NCBI RefSeq assembly: GCF_001428545.1
Contig: NZ_LMHZ01000023.1
Coordinates: 2,467-66,466, forward strand
From: Noviherbaspirillum sp. Root189
GTDB taxonomy: Bacteria; Pseudomonadota; Gammaproteobacteria; Burkholderiales; Burkholderiaceae_D
DNA length: 64,000 nt
Direction: 5' to 3'
Positions 18,573-30,424 of the stretch are shown in pieces. Position 1 is the stretch's first letter. Each line of letters opens with the position of its first letter. Below the pieces are notes generated by a model that saw only the letters and a list, made by a program, of their open reading frames with translations, was not told the origin of the DNA and searched no databases. The position numbers were made by a program, and so were the translations under genes.

Positions 18573-19373
18573 ATGACCAAACCATCGCACAAAGCGCAAC
18601 CTTATCCGGTTGCGCTTTTTGTTTCGGACGTGCATTTGCAGCCGTCACTGCCACGCACGGCCGAGGCTTTCCTGAATTTTCTGCGCCAGCATGCAGTTCA
18701 CGCCGAGCAACTTTATCTGCTTGGCGACCTTTTTGAATACTGGGCGGGCGATGATGATCTCGACGTGCCCTTTCACCGGCAAATCGTCGACGCTCTGCGA
18801 AGCGTGCGTAACGCTGGCGCATCGATCTGCTGGATAGGCGGTAACCGTGACTTCCTGCTGGGATCCGGCTTCGCCGAGGCCGCAGGTCTGACTCTGCTGG
18901 ATGAGCCATTTACCGCCGAGATCGCCGGACTGCGGCTAGTCTTGCTGCATGGCGATGCGGAATGCACCGATGACCTGCCCTACATGGAATTTCGTCGTAT
19001 GGTGCGGCAAGCCGAATGGCAGCAGCAGTTTCTTGCGATGCCGCTTGCCCAGCGCAAGGCGATCATCGATGGCATGCGATCCGGCAGCCGCAATGCGCAG
19101 AAAAACAAGTCGTACGACATCATGGACGTCAACACTGCCGCGATCGATGCGGTATTTGAGCAGACCCAGGCAACGCATATGATCCACGGACACACGCACC
19201 GTCCCGCGGCGCACAAACATGTGGTCAGCGGCCTTCCCAGATGGCGCTACGTGTTACCGGATTGGGATTGTGATGACGAGCCGATGCGCGGAGGCTGGAT
19301 CGGCATTTATCGGGATGCTTCGGTCAAGCGATTTGGGATCGACGGGAGTGTCGTCGATGAGCGGGCTGATTAA
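18573..19373 (+). CDS. lpxH: UDP-2,3-diacylglucosamine diphosphatase
   Basis: Cleaves UDP-2,3-diacylglucosamine to lipid X and UMP in lipid A synthesis. Metallophosphoesterase motifs occur in order: SDVHLQP (about 21-27), LGDLFEYWAGDD, GNRDFLLG, LLHGDAECTDD and the C-terminal HGHTHRP. 266 residues. The ATG at 18573 is the only standard start upstream of the first motif. Codons 7-16 encode, at DNA level, an 11-bp hairpin followed by five T bases, so expression from the ppiB transcript may be limited. Confidence 0.95.
   Translation: MTKPSHKAQPYPVALFVSDVHLQPSLPRTAEAFLNFLRQHAVHAEQLYLLGDLFEYWAGDDDLDVPFHRQIVDALRSVRNAGASICWIGGNRDFLLGSGFAEAAGLTLLDEPFTAEIAGLRLVLLHGDAECTDDLPYMEFRRMVRQAEWQQQFLAMPLAQRKAIIDGMRSGSRNAQKNKSYDIMDVNTAAIDAVFEQTQATHMIHGHTHRPAAHKHVVSGLPRWRYVLPDWDCDDEPMRGGWIGIYRDASVKRFGIDGSVVDERAD
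18591..18620 (+). terminator. Terminator-like hairpin inside the first codons of lpxH
   Basis: AAAGCGCAACC (18591-18601) pairs with GGTTGCGCTTT (18608-18618) around a 6-base loop, followed by a T-run to 18620. It lies 50 bp after the ppiB stop codon and within codons 7-16 of lpxH. The form is that of an intrinsic terminator for ppiB. Confidence 0.65.
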
Positions 19374-19502
19374 AAAATCTGCGGATACATGTCAGAAGAT
19401 GCACCAGGCGAGTATAGGCGGCACTTGAAATACCTTGCACTTCACCTTGCTTGCGGGATTTCTGCATCCTAACCCGCGTCCTTGCTCTGCGCCTGATTCA
19501 GT

Positions 19503-20207
19503 TTATTCGAATTGCTTCCGAAATTCTTCAAACTGCGCCTTCAACACATCTATCTCGCCACGCATTTTCAGCACTTCCGCTTCGAGTTGCGCGATCCGGT
19601 CCTGTCGCGGTGTTTCAACGCCGGTTGAAAAACTTGCCGCCACTTCCTGACGTTCCAGCACTTCAACACCGGACAACAAATGCGCATAGCGCGTCTCTTT
19701 GGTACCTGGTGCCCGTGCAAGCCTGGCAACCACCGGCGGATATTTATCGATCAGGAACTGCAGCGCGGTTTCCACTTCGCCAACCGTCGAAAAATCATGA
19801 ACCCGTCCGCTGCGTGAGCGAATTTCACCGGCGGTCTGTATCCCTCGAAGCATCAGGATTACCAGCACGGCAAGCTTGTCCTGCTCAAGCGACCACTTCA
19901 TCCGCATACGGTGTTCATACTTGGCGACACGCGCACCGGCTTGCCGCACCTCGGAGACCAGTTTCTTCTGCACCAGGCGCTCAAGGACATCCTGCACCGT
20001 ATCCTCGGAAATAGACATCACCGGATCGCGACTGGATAACTGGTTGCAGCCGTTAGTCAGCGCATTGAGAGACAAGGGATAGTTATCAGGTGTCAGCGCT
20101 TCTTTCTCGGCCAGGACGGCGAGTACGCGCACTTCAAAGGGATCGAGCACTTCAAGCCCGTCACGACGGGGCTCTGCGGTTTCAGCTGTATCAGTCGTTT
20201 CACTCAC
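19503..20207 (-). CDS. YceH/UPF0502 (DUF480) family protein
   Basis: A 234-residue protein of the YceH family, which has tandem winged-helix folds and no settled function. Characteristic text includes VLDPFEVRVLAVLAEKEALT, DNYPLSLNALTNGCNQLSSR and LRGIQTAGEIRSRS. The C-terminus (about 195-234) is a likely coiled coil starting IAQLEAEVLKMRGEIDVLK. I chose GTG at 20207 because it follows the cysE stop; the open frame reaches 20294 but would overlap cysE by 77 bp with unlike sequence. The ribosome site is weak. DNA binding is inferred from fold knowledge only. Confidence 0.88.
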   Translation of the reverse strand: MSETTDTAETAEPRRDGLEVLDPFEVRVLAVLAEKEALTPDNYPLSLNALTNGCNQLSSRDPVMSISEDTVQDVLERLVQKKLVSEVRQAGARVAKYEHRMRMKWSLEQDKLAVLVILMLRGIQTAGEIRSRSGRVHDFSTVGEVETALQFLIDKYPPVVARLARAPGTKETRYAHLLSGVEVLERQEVAASFSTGVETPRQDRIAQLEAEVLKMRGEIDVLKAQFEEFRKQFE

Positions 20208-20217
20208 GACGGTTCTT

Positions 20218-20970
20218 TCATTCAACGAGCTTGTTGAGTTGGTCGGGGTTGAGACGCGGTGCATCCGGCATCGCTTCGCACCCGACTCCGGCATTCTTTA
20301 ACGCGGCAAGAATTTTCTGCATTTGCTCATCCTGCGCAGCGGCATGGTCGATGAGTTTATGGAGAGCGGTCGACAGCGGATCTTCGCCACTGCTGAGGGT
20401 AACACCGTAAGCGGCAAACACGCGCGCGGTTGCTTCCTCACGTTGCTTGCCCACATCCTTTTGCATGATGTGCGCGGGGTTGCCCACCGCTGTCGCGCCG
20501 GGCGGAACTTCCTTGACGACCACGGCGTTGGATCCGACCTTGGCACCCTCGCCTACCGTGAAGCCGCCAAGGACCTTGGCACCTGCGCCGATGATTACCC
20601 CGCGTGCAAGGGTAGGATGTCGTTTGGAACCCTTGCTGAGCGAAGTGCCCCCAAGCGTGACCCCCTGATAAATCGTGCAGTCGTCGCCTACTTCCGCCGT
20701 CTCGCCAATGACCACCCCAAAACCATGATCGATGAATACCCTGCGTCCGATGGTTGCACCCGGGTGGATTTCAACTGCCGTCAGCCAGCGCGCAATCTGC
20801 GATATAAACCGTCCGAGCCACTTGAACCCATGCAGCCAGCACCAGTGCGCCCAGCGATGCATGATGATCGCGTGCAGGCCGGGATAGCAGGTCAACACCT
20901 CCCAGCCGGTGCGCGCGGCGGGATCGCGTTCAATAATGCTGGCAATGTCTTCGCGGATGCGGCTGAACAT
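20218..20970 (-). CDS. cysE: Serine O-acetyltransferase
   Basis: Makes O-acetylserine, the acceptor for sulphide in cysteine synthesis. The left-handed beta-helix of hexapeptide repeats runs about residues 70-165, with [20 protein letters not shown] and [20 protein letters not shown]. The helical N-terminus contains the ITH-like region MHRWAHW. The C-terminal extension after about 190 is longer than the minimal enzyme. It lies just upstream of the yceH-type gene in the same direction. Confidence 0.95.
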   Translation of the reverse strand: MFSRIREDIASIIERDPAARTGWEVLTCYPGLHAIIMHRWAHWCWLHGFKWLGRFISQIARWLTAVEIHPGATIGRRVFIDHGFGVVIGETAEVGDDCTIYQGVTLGGTSLSKGSKRHPTLARGVIIGAGAKVLGGFTVGEGAKVGSNAVVVKEVPPGATAVGNPAHIMQKDVGKQREEATARVFAAYGVTLSSGEDPLSTALHKLIDHAAAQDEQMQKILAALKNAGVGCEAMPDAPRLNPDQLNKLVE

Positions 20971-21056
20971 GTGAGCTCGAAATCAAATTGAAATCGTCCT
21001 GGCAAGGCGCACGGACCAAAGCGCCCGGCATACCTGCCCTGTCAGGGCGCTGCAAG

Positions 21057-21797
21057 TCAGGACGCTGCAATACGCTGGCGCCGTGCCTCGTACAGGCAAA
21101 CGCCTGACGCTACCGAGACATTCAGACTTTCCACCGCCCCATGCATGGGAATACTGACAAGGATATCGCAGTTTTCGCGGGTCAGGCGACGCATGCCCTC
21201 GCCTTCGGAGCCCATTACCAAAGCAACCGGACCGGAGAAGTCCCCTTCATACAAATCCTTTTCCGCATCATCGGTCGTGCCGATCAGCCAGATATCGCGC
21301 TCCTTGAGCTCTCTCATCGTACGGGCAAGGTTGGTCACCGTGATATACGGTACCGTGTCGGCTGCACCGCTGGCCACCTTGGCGGCAGTCGCGTTCAGGC
21401 CCACAGCGCGATCCTTGGGAGCGATTACGGCATGCGCGCCGGCACCATCGGCAACCCGCAGGCAGGCACCGAGATTGTGCGGATCGGTAACGCCGTCCAG
21501 AATCAGCAACAGCGGCGGTCCTTCAATGCCATCGAGCAGTTCATCAAGATTGCGTGCCAGGGACAGTTCGCCGGCTTTTGCTACAACGCCCTGATGGCGA
21601 CGTGTACCCACCATGCCGTCGAGACGCTGATCGTCAGCATGGATGATCCTGACCTTGGCGCCTTCGGCAGCTTTCAGCAGTTCCTGCATGCGCCGGTCGT
21701 GACGACTCGCATCAACATAGATTTCTTCAACCGAAGATGCATCATGGCGCAGTCGTGCGGTTACGGCATGGAAACCGAAAATCATTTTACTTTTCAT
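21057..21797 (-). CDS. rlmB: 23S rRNA (guanosine-2'-O-)-methyltransferase RlmB
   Basis: SPOUT enzyme that methylates the 2'-OH of G2251 in 23S rRNA. The N-terminal RNA-binding domain (about 1-80) starts with [12 protein letters not shown]. The catalytic knot domain shows [33 protein letters not shown] and [16 protein letters not shown], the three SpoU motifs. 246 residues, normal. The start lies 2 bp after the rnr stop codon, the classic rnr-rlmB pairing. Confidence 0.97.
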   Translation of the reverse strand: MKSKMIFGFHAVTARLRHDASSVEEIYVDASRHDRRMQELLKAAEGAKVRIIHADDQRLDGMVGTRRHQGVVAKAGELSLARNLDELLDGIEGPPLLLILDGVTDPHNLGACLRVADGAGAHAVIAPKDRAVGLNATAAKVASGAADTVPYITVTNLARTMRELKERDIWLIGTTDDAEKDLYEGDFSGPVALVMGSEGEGMRRLTRENCDILVSIPMHGAVESLNVSVASGVCLYEARRQRIAAS

Positions 21798-21799
21798 TG

Positions 21800-24238
21800 C
21801 TATCTTTTCTTCTTTCCGGTTTTTGCGCTGGTCTTGGATGTGCGCGAAGACTTGCTTGCCGTGCCGCCCGAACGTGCGCCCTTGGCTTTAGCCGGTGCTG
21901 CGGCTTTGCTTTTCTTTGCAGCGGGTTTGGCCTTGGCCTGGTTTTTCTTTTCGCGCGATTGCTGCTCCGCGTCGGCGCGACGCGCCTCGTTCTTGAGTGT
22001 CGTACGAATATCCGTTTGGGTAACGAGCCGCAGATCGATCTTGCGCGCGTCGAGGTCAACCCGGCTTACCTGCACTGTGACGCGGTCGGTCAGCTGATAA
22101 CGGATACCAGTGCGCTCGCCACGTAATTCGTGACGCACTTCGTCGTACTGGAAATAGTCTGCACCGAGTTCGGTCACATGCACCAAGCCTTCGATAAACA
22201 GCGCGTCGAGCTGAACGAAGATCCCAAAGGGCGCCACACCCGAAATTGTGCCTGTGAATTCCTCACCCAGCTTGTCGCGTACAAAGTAGCACTTCAGCCA
22301 GGCTTCGACGTCACGTGAAGCTTCGTCGGCGCGACGTTCATTGGCGGAACAATGGATACCGAGCGATTCCCAAACGGCAAGATCGCCCTCTTTTTTGGCC
22401 TTGCCATTGGCTCTGTCCTCTGCCGCCATGCGGCGCGCCGCGGGCGACAGCATGGTGTTCAGTTCGCTGGTCTCGACACCCTTGGGCTCATACCGTTTGC
22501 CTTGCAGGATAGCCTTGATGGCACGATGCGTCAGCAGGTCCGGATAACGGCGGATCGGACTGGTGAAATGTGCATAGGCCTCATAGGCCAGACCGAAGTG
22601 CCCCAGGTTGTCGGGGCTGTAAACCGCTTGCTGCATTGAGCGCAGCAGCATTGTCTGCAGCAATACTGCATCGGGACGCAGTTTGATCTTCGGGATCAGT
22701 TCTGCATAGTCAGAGGCGGCCGGCGTATCGCCGCCGCCAAGATGCAGGCCCATCTGCTTGAGAAAGGTACGTACCTGAGTGAGCTTTTCCTTGGTTGGCC
22801 CCGCATGCACCCGGTACAGGCCGGGATGCTTGTGACGTGCCAGCAGGTCGGCCGCGCAAACGTTTGCAGCCAGCATGCATTCTTCGATCAGGCGGTGCGC
22901 ATCGTTGCGCGTGCGCGGCAGAATCTTTTCAATTTTGCCGGCAGCATTACAGACGATGTAGGTCTCGGTCGTCTCGAAATCGATTGCGCCGCGCGCTTGC
23001 CGTGCTTGCAGCAGAGCATGAAAGACTTCATTGAGGTGCAGCAAATGCGGCACCAGAATCTGGCGCTTTGCTGCTTCCGGCCCTTTGGTATTGGTCAGTA
23101 TCGCAGCGACCTCGGTATAGGTCAGACGCGCGGCTGAGTGGATGACGGCTGGATAGAACTGATACGCCTTGATATCGCCCTTGGCAGTAATAACCGCGTC
23201 ACAGACAAGCGTGAGACGGTCAACTGCCGGATTCAGGGAGCACAAGCCATTCGACAGTTTTTCCGGCAGCATCGGAATTACGCGACGGGGAAAATACACC
23301 GACGTACTGCGTTCCAGCGCATCCTTGTCAAGCGCGTCATTCGGCTTTACATAGTGGCTGACGTCAGCGATTGCCACGATCAGTCGATAGCCACTGCTGC
23401 GGCCGATTTTAACAGGCTCGCAATAGACGGCGTCGTCAAAATCGCGGGCATCCTCACCGTCGATGGTCACGAGTGGCACATCGCGCAAGTCCACGCGATC
23501 GGCAAGATCCGCATCGCGCACTTCGCCCGGCAGCTTGGCCGCCATCTTCTTCGCGGCGTCGGAAAATTCATGCGGCACACCATATTTGCGTACGGCGATT
23601 TCGATTTCCATGCCGGGGTCGTCGATATCACCCAGCACTTCGACGATCTTGCCGACAGGCTGCGTGTACCGTGAGGGCTGCTCCATCAGTTCTACGCTGA
23701 CCACCTGTCCGGCCTTCGCTTGTCCTGGTGCGCCGTGCAGCAGGATATCCTGACCAATGCGTTTGTCTTCGGGCGCCACCACCCAGACACCGTTCTCATT
23801 GAGCAGGCGTCCTATGACGTAGCGGTTTGCGCGCTCGATGACTTCAACAATGGTGCCTTCCGGACGCCCGCGGCGATCAGTGCCCACGATACGAATTTGT
23901 ACGCGGTCACCATGCAGCACTTTCTGCATCTCCTTCTCGGGAAGGAAGATGTCCGCGCTGCCGTCTTCCGGTGCGAGAAAGCCGTAACCTTCGCGATGGC
24001 CGATGACGCGACCCTCGATAAAATTCGGTTGATGAGCAAGCTGATAATGGCCGTTGCGCCCGGGTTTGATCTGACCGTCGCGTTCCATGGCATTGAGGCG
24101 CCGCGTCAGGCCGTCCATTTCATCGGGTTTGACGTTCAGTGCCGTAGCGAGGGATTGCACATCCTGCGGACCAGCCGCGGTGCGCAATATGCCGAGGATT
24201 TCCTCCCGGCTGGGAATTGTGTAAGTAAATTGGCTCAA
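21800..24238 (-). CDS. rnr: Ribonuclease R
   Basis: Processive 3'-5' exoribonuclease that digests structured RNA. Order: winged-helix N-terminus, cold-shock domains ([17 protein letters not shown]), RNB catalytic domain with the metal-binding aspartates in [17 protein letters not shown]1 domain ([16 protein letters not shown]) and a Lys/Ala/Ser-rich basic tail from about 745 to 812. The predicted start is TTG at 24238, giving the family N-terminus [15 protein letters not shown]. An upstream ATG is followed directly by a stop two codons on, and no strong ribosome site is visible. Confidence 0.96.
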   Translation of the reverse strand: MSQFTYTIPSREEILGILRTAAGPQDVQSLATALNVKPDEMDGLTRRLNAMERDGQIKPGRNGHYQLAHQPNFIEGRVIGHREGYGFLAPEDGSADIFLPEKEMQKVLHGDRVQIRIVGTDRRGRPEGTIVEVIERANRYVIGRLLNENGVWVVAPEDKRIGQDILLHGAPGQAKAGQVVSVELMEQPSRYTQPVGKIVEVLGDIDDPGMEIEIAVRKYGVPHEFSDAAKKMAAKLPGEVRDADLADRVDLRDVPLVTIDGEDARDFDDAVYCEPVKIGRSSGYRLIVAIADVSHYVKPNDALDKDALERSTSVYFPRRVIPMLPEKLSNGLCSLNPAVDRLTLVCDAVITAKGDIKAYQFYPAVIHSAARLTYTEVAAILTNTKGPEAAKRQILVPHLLHLNEVFHALLQARQARGAIDFETTETYIVCNAAGKIEKILPRTRNDAHRLIEECMLAANVCAADLLARHKHPGLYRVHAGPTKEKLTQVRTFLKQMGLHLGGGDTPAASDYAELIPKIKLRPDAVLLQTMLLRSMQQAVYSPDNLGHFGLAYEAYAHFTSPIRRYPDLLTHRAIKAILQGKRYEPKGVETSELNTMLSPAARRMAAEDRANGKAKKEGDLAVWESLGIHCSANERRADEASRDVEAWLKCYFVRDKLGEEFTGTISGVAPFGIFVQLDALFIEGLVHVTELGADYFQYDEVRHELRGERTGIRYQLTDRVTVQVSRVDLDARKIDLRLVTQTDIRTTLKNEARRADAEQQSREKKNQAKAKPAAKKSKAAAPAKAKGARSGGTASKSSRTSKTSAKTGKKKR

Positions 24239-24349
24239 CTGGGTGTTTCAGTTCATTGTTAATTTATTTAGGGGTTAGTGTAACGGACTACCGTTGTATT
24301 TACCTAACGCCGCGCTTGTGTTCCTGCTTTTCTGTCTTTTCACATGGAA

Positions 24350-24377
24350 TTGACACGATCTGTTTTTCCGCTATAAT
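24350..24377 (+). promoter_or_regulatory. Consensus sigma-70 promoter for tRNA-Leu
   Basis: TTGACA (24350-24355) and TATAAT (24372-24377), both perfect, are separated by 16 bp. The tRNA 5' end is 14 bp beyond the -10 box, so the primary transcript has almost no leader. Confidence 0.88.
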
Positions 24378-24391
24378 GTTGGTCTTTCGCA

Positions 24392-24478
24392 GCCCAGATG
24401 GCGGAATTGGTAGACGCACTAGGTTCAGGTCCTAGCGGTGGCAACACTGTGGAGGTTCGAGTCCTCTTCTGGGCACCA
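24392..24478 (+). tRNA. tRNA-Leu (anticodon CAG)
   Basis: 87-nt tRNA with a long variable arm. The acceptor stem GCCCAGA pairs with TCTGGGC and is followed by ACCA with the CCA encoded. The anticodon stem CTAGG/CCTAG holds loop TTCAGGT, giving anticodon CAG for the CUG codon. The D-loop (GGCGGAATTGGTAGACGC) is typical of leucine tRNA. Confidence 0.97.
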
Positions 24479-24487
24479 GGTTGTTAG

Positions 24488-24513
24488 AAAAGGTCCGCTT
24501 CGGCGGACCTTTT
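24488..24513 (+). terminator. Intrinsic terminator after tRNA-Leu
   Basis: An 11-bp stem (24488-24498 with 24503-24513) closed by a stable TTCG tetraloop, followed by TCTTTT. It begins 10 bp after the tRNA. Confidence 0.9.
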
Positions 24514-24730
24514 CTTTTGCCCAAACGCTTTTTATCTACCGACCGCTTTATGGCGCGGTCTTCACCGACTCCCATCATTACTCCATTTCCGTAGCAAGTC
24601 ATTGCTCTACCCACCGTTGGCAAGACATGTTCGTTCAGGCATTACAAATCATCAGCGCCGTTCGCAGCCAAATCGGGCCGCACGTCTGCCTCGTGCGGCG
24701 TAGTGGGACGGCCCTAAGGCGAATACTTAC

Positions 24731-24773
24731 AATGCAAAAAGCCCGTTGACGAATCCAACGGGCTTTTTGCATT
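24731..24773 (-). terminator. Bidirectional intrinsic terminator after the phosphoribosyltransferase gene
   Basis: A perfect 18-bp inverted repeat (24731-24748 with 24756-24773), 7-base loop, with A and T runs in the stem on both sides. It lies about 80 bp past the stop of the minus-strand phosphoribosyltransferase gene and ends the long rlmN-purA block. The 24514-24730 stretch between it and the tRNA terminator shows no gene. Confidence 0.85.
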
Positions 24774-24855
24774 CCATGCCATTCTGATTCACCGGACTGT
24801 TATTCAACAGTTTTTTGAGTATGAAACAGTTGGCAAGTTCAGGCCATGATCCACT

Positions 24856-25386
24856 TCAGGAAGGCTCGCCTTTTTTGAGCCATGCTGAAAGCTGATGCGG
24901 CCTTAGGCTGTCATACTCCTCAAAAGGCTGATGAATCCAGGGATTGTTCGACAAGTACTGCAAATAATAATCCGGACGTACCGCGGAACAAGCCTTGCAC
25001 CAGATGACGGCTGACTTCACTTCGGTGATTCCAGGGAAGTTTTCCTTCAAATGCGTTTGCACCTTTTCCAGCGTGACGCCCGAATCGACGAGATCATCGA
25101 TGAGCAACACTTTGCCGGAAAGGCTGCCACGTGTCATGGTGATGTGCTTTGCAATATCAAGTGAGCCTTGCACCGTCCCGACTTCTTCCCGGTAAGAACT
25201 GGTCGACAGAATCGCTAGGGGCACATCGAAGATACGCGAAAACACATCGCCAGGGCGCAGACCGCCACGAGCGAGACATAACACCTGATCGAACTGCCAG
25301 TTGGACTCGTGAACCATGCGCGCAAGGTCCACGATCGCGTGGTTGTATTCGTCCCAGGAAACCCAAAGATCCTTATCGTTCGACAT
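24856..25386 (-). CDS. Purine-type phosphoribosyltransferase
   Basis: A 176-residue type I phosphoribosyltransferase with the PRPP-binding motif VLLIDDLVDSGVTL and a catalytic-loop region (SSYREEVGTVQGS). Together these resemble the xanthine/hypoxanthine-guanine group. It should salvage a purine base to the nucleotide using PRPP. It is the last gene after hisZ-purA, 40 bp past purA, which supports a purine link. The exact base preference cannot be read from the sequence. Confidence 0.82.
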   Translation of the reverse strand: MSNDKDLWVSWDEYNHAIVDLARMVHESNWQFDQVLCLARGGLRPGDVFSRIFDVPLAILSTSSYREEVGTVQGSLDIAKHITMTRGSLSGKVLLIDDLVDSGVTLEKVQTHLKENFPGITEVKSAVIWCKACSAVRPDYYLQYLSNNPWIHQPFEEYDSLRPHQLSAWLKKGEPS

Positions 25387-25426
25387 GACGATTTCGCTTT
25401 CTGTAGTTTTTATTTAGTTCATGCAA

Positions 25427-27881
<2,455 letters not shown>

Positions 27882-27942
27882 GACAGGAAAGGAACAGCGG
27901 TAAGGTAAATTCGGATTGCTTCAGCACTGCAAGCATGTACTC

Positions 27943-27972
27943 ATAAAAAACATGCCTGTCCAATTGACAGGC
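27943..27972 (-). terminator. Candidate terminator after hflC
   Basis: GCCTGTC (27954-27960) pairs with GACAGGC (27966-27972) around 5 bases. On the minus strand the hairpin is followed by ATGTTTTTTATG. It lies about 110 bp after the hflC stop and 60 bp before hisZ. A second weaker inverted repeat (28016-28023 with 28041-28048) sits between. Together they may separate hflXKC from hisZ-purA. Confidence 0.55.
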
Positions 27973-28082
27973 GAAGCTGCATTCGACGGTTTGGACTCTG
28001 TCCAGTAATGATCAAGGGAATGACACCTTTCTTCGAGGCATCATTCCCGTTGGGAGAAACAAAGTGTAGCGCGGATCAGCTT

Positions 28083-28979
28083 TTATTTCTTGGCTGGCGC
28101 CGCTGTCGCTCCTGGACCTGTGTTTTTGAAGTACTTGAAAAATTCGGAATTCGGATCAAGCACCATGATGTCGCTGCGATTTTTAAAGCTCGACCGATAG
28201 GCCTCAAGACTGCGATAAAACTTAAAAAACTCAGGATTCTGGCCAAACGCCTGTCCATAGATTTGCGTTGCCTTGGCGTCACCATCGCCTCTGATCCCTT
28301 CAGCCTCACGGTAGGCTTCGGCAAGAATCACTGTGCGCTGGCGGTCTGCATCAGCCCGGATTTTTTCAGACTCGGCTGCACCAGTCGAACGTAATTCATT
28401 GGCGACGCGGACACGTTCAGCTTTCATTCGGTCGTATACCGAGTTGTTGATCTGCTCAACGTAATCGACGCGCTTGAGCCGCACGTCGACAATCGCGACC
28501 CCGATCTGCTTGGCTTCTGCAGCGACCTTTTCCTGAATCGCAGCCATTACCTTGCCACGTTCGCCGGAAATGACTTCACGCACGGTGCGTTTGGTGATTT
28601 CCTCGTTCAGTGCAGCCTTGACGATTTGTGACATGCGATCCTGAGCACGGCGCTCATCGCCGGTAAAACTGACGAAGTAAAGACGCGGCTCGATAATGCG
28701 CCATTTTATGTAGGCATCGACCAAAATGTTTTTCTTTTCAGCCGTGATAAAACGATCGGCCTCGGGCGTATCCAGAGTCAAAATACGCTTATCAAGGAAC
28801 AGGACATTCTGGAATGGCGGTGGCAGTTTGAAGTGCAGGCCAGGCTCGTTGATCACTTTTTTGACTTCGCCAAGAGCGAAAACGATTGCATACTGGCGCT
28901 GGTCGACCACGAACAAAGTCGACATTAATACCGACAGCAGGATCAGCGCGGCAATTGTATAAGAGACGATGCGATTCAT
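28083..28979 (-). CDS. hflC: HflC, regulator of the FtsH protease
   Basis: Inner-membrane SPFH/band-7 protein that forms the HflKC cage around FtsH. It has an N-terminal membrane anchor (about residues 7-25) with the bulk in the periplasm. The SPFH domain includes VVDQRQYAIVFALGEVK and RTVREVISGERGKVM. A long helix with repeated Arg/Glu/Ala (about 195-250) follows. 298 residues. The ATG overlaps the hflK stop codon by one base (TAATG), indicating coupling. Confidence 0.96.
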   Translation of the reverse strand: MNRIVSYTIAALILLSVLMSTLFVVDQRQYAIVFALGEVKKVINEPGLHFKLPPPFQNVLFLDKRILTLDTPEADRFITAEKKNILVDAYIKWRIIEPRLYFVSFTGDERRAQDRMSQIVKAALNEEITKRTVREVISGERGKVMAAIQEKVAAEAKQIGVAIVDVRLKRVDYVEQINNSVYDRMKAERVRVANELRSTGAAESEKIRADADRQRTVILAEAYREAEGIRGDGDAKATQIYGQAFGQNPEFFKFYRSLEAYRSSFKNRSDIMVLDPNSEFFKYFKNTGPGATAAPAKK

Positions 28980-30280
28980 TATCGGGTCTCCCGTTCACGC
29001 GAATCACGCCCGTCACGGCTACGTGATTCTCTCTGCCTTTGTGTTTCCATTGATTGCAACGGCTCGGTTGCCGCCGAAGTTCCAGAAGACTGTTGTCCGA
29101 CTGCCGGAGCGCCGGGCTTGGGGAGTCCGGCATCAGTCGCCGATTGCGAGATCAGCTTGTCCAGTGGCAGGTAAAGGAGATTGTTTCCAGTGCGGCTATC
29201 AACCATCACTTTGGTGGTGTTGGTAAAGATTTGCTGCATGGTCTCGATATAGAGGCGATCCCGGGTGACGGCTGGCGCCTTCTGGTATTCACCGAGCACC
29301 TGCCTGAAGCGTTCTGAATCACCTTGGGCATTTGCAACGACACGGGAGCGATATGCTTCCGCTTCCTGCAGCAGACGCGATGCCGCACCGCGTGCGCGCG
29401 GAATAACATCGTTCGCGTATGCCTGGCCTTCATTCTTTTGGCGCTCACGGTCCTGACCGGCCTTGACCGCGTCGTCAAATGCGGCCTGTACCTGCTCGGG
29501 AGGCTGCACGCCCTGCATGGTGACATTGGTGATCTGGACACCGGCATTATAGCGGTCGGTGATTTGCTGCATTACCTGGCTGACATCAAAGGCGACTTTT
29601 TCACGTCCTTCATAGAGGACGAAGTCCATCTTGCTGCGGCCCACGATTTCGCGAATCGCCGTCTCGGCAACGTGGCGCACCATCTCTTCCTGGTCGCGAT
29701 TGTTGAATACCCAGTCCGCAGCACTCTTGAGTTTGTACTGAACCGCGAACTGAATATCAATAATGTTTTCATCATCCGTCAGCATCAGCGATTCTTTTGC
29801 CTGCTTGTTACGGACGCTGGAACGATATCCCACCTCAACCGTGCGCACCTGCGAGACGTTGACGATTTCATGACTTTGAATCGGCGTTGGCCAACGCCAG
29901 TTAAAGCCGGCAGGAGTCATGTGGCTATACTTGCCAAAGGTCATGACCACGGCGGTTTGACCTTCCTGAACGATGAAGAACCCGCTTACCAGCCAGAGAA
30001 ACGCCACGATCGCCGCAATGAGACCAAAGCCTATGCCGGCGCCCTTCATATCAGGATTAAATCCACCATCACCGCGACCTCCTCCCCGATTACCAAAAAG
30101 ACGATTGAGACGCTGGTTAAATTCCCGCCACAATTGGTCGAGGTCGGGCGGGCCGTCATTTGGCCGCTTGCCGTCCTGGTTTTGATTATTGTTTTGACCA
30201 TTGTCCTGGGAACCACGTCCCCAGCGCGGGTCATTTAAAGAAAACTTGAGGCCGATTTTTTTAATTAGAGGAACAGGCAT
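28979..30280 (-). CDS. hflK: HflK, regulator of the FtsH protease
   Basis: Partner of HflC. The N-terminal cytoplasmic part (about 1-90) is Gly/Asn/Asp-rich and includes NDPRWGRGSQDNGQNNNQNQ. A membrane segment (about 85-105) follows, then the SPFH domain with FFIVQEGQTAVVMTFGKY and a long C-terminal helix. A charged RESRSRDGRDSRERETR tail closes the protein. 433 residues. It lies 144 bp after hflX and overlaps hflC by one base. Confidence 0.96.
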   Translation of the reverse strand: MPVPLIKKIGLKFSLNDPRWGRGSQDNGQNNNQNQDGKRPNDGPPDLDQLWREFNQRLNRLFGNRGGGRGDGGFNPDMKGAGIGFGLIAAIVAFLWLVSGFFIVQEGQTAVVMTFGKYSHMTPAGFNWRWPTPIQSHEIVNVSQVRTVEVGYRSSVRNKQAKESLMLTDDENIIDIQFAVQYKLKSAADWVFNNRDQEEMVRHVAETAIREIVGRSKMDFVLYEGREKVAFDVSQVMQQITDRYNAGVQITNVTMQGVQPPEQVQAAFDDAVKAGQDRERQKNEGQAYANDVIPRARGAASRLLQEAEAYRSRVVANAQGDSERFRQVLGEYQKAPAVTRDRLYIETMQQIFTNTTKVMVDSRTGNNLLYLPLDKLISQSATDAGLPKPGAPAVGQQSSGTSAATEPLQSMETQRQRESRSRDGRDSRERETR

Positions 30281-30424
30281 TCTCTCGCTATCCGGCTTAT
30301 GTTAATAATTTGCAATGATCGAGGTGAAATTCAGTTTGCACGATTATCGCTTGCTTTACGCGATCTTACGCAAGGCGTAACTTCCCATTTCCGCCTTTTC
30401 GCTGTATGGACGTGCGCTTACCGT

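Noticed and set aside
24432-24749. Short open frames overlapping tRNA-Leu
   Set aside because: They consist largely of the tRNA and its terminator.
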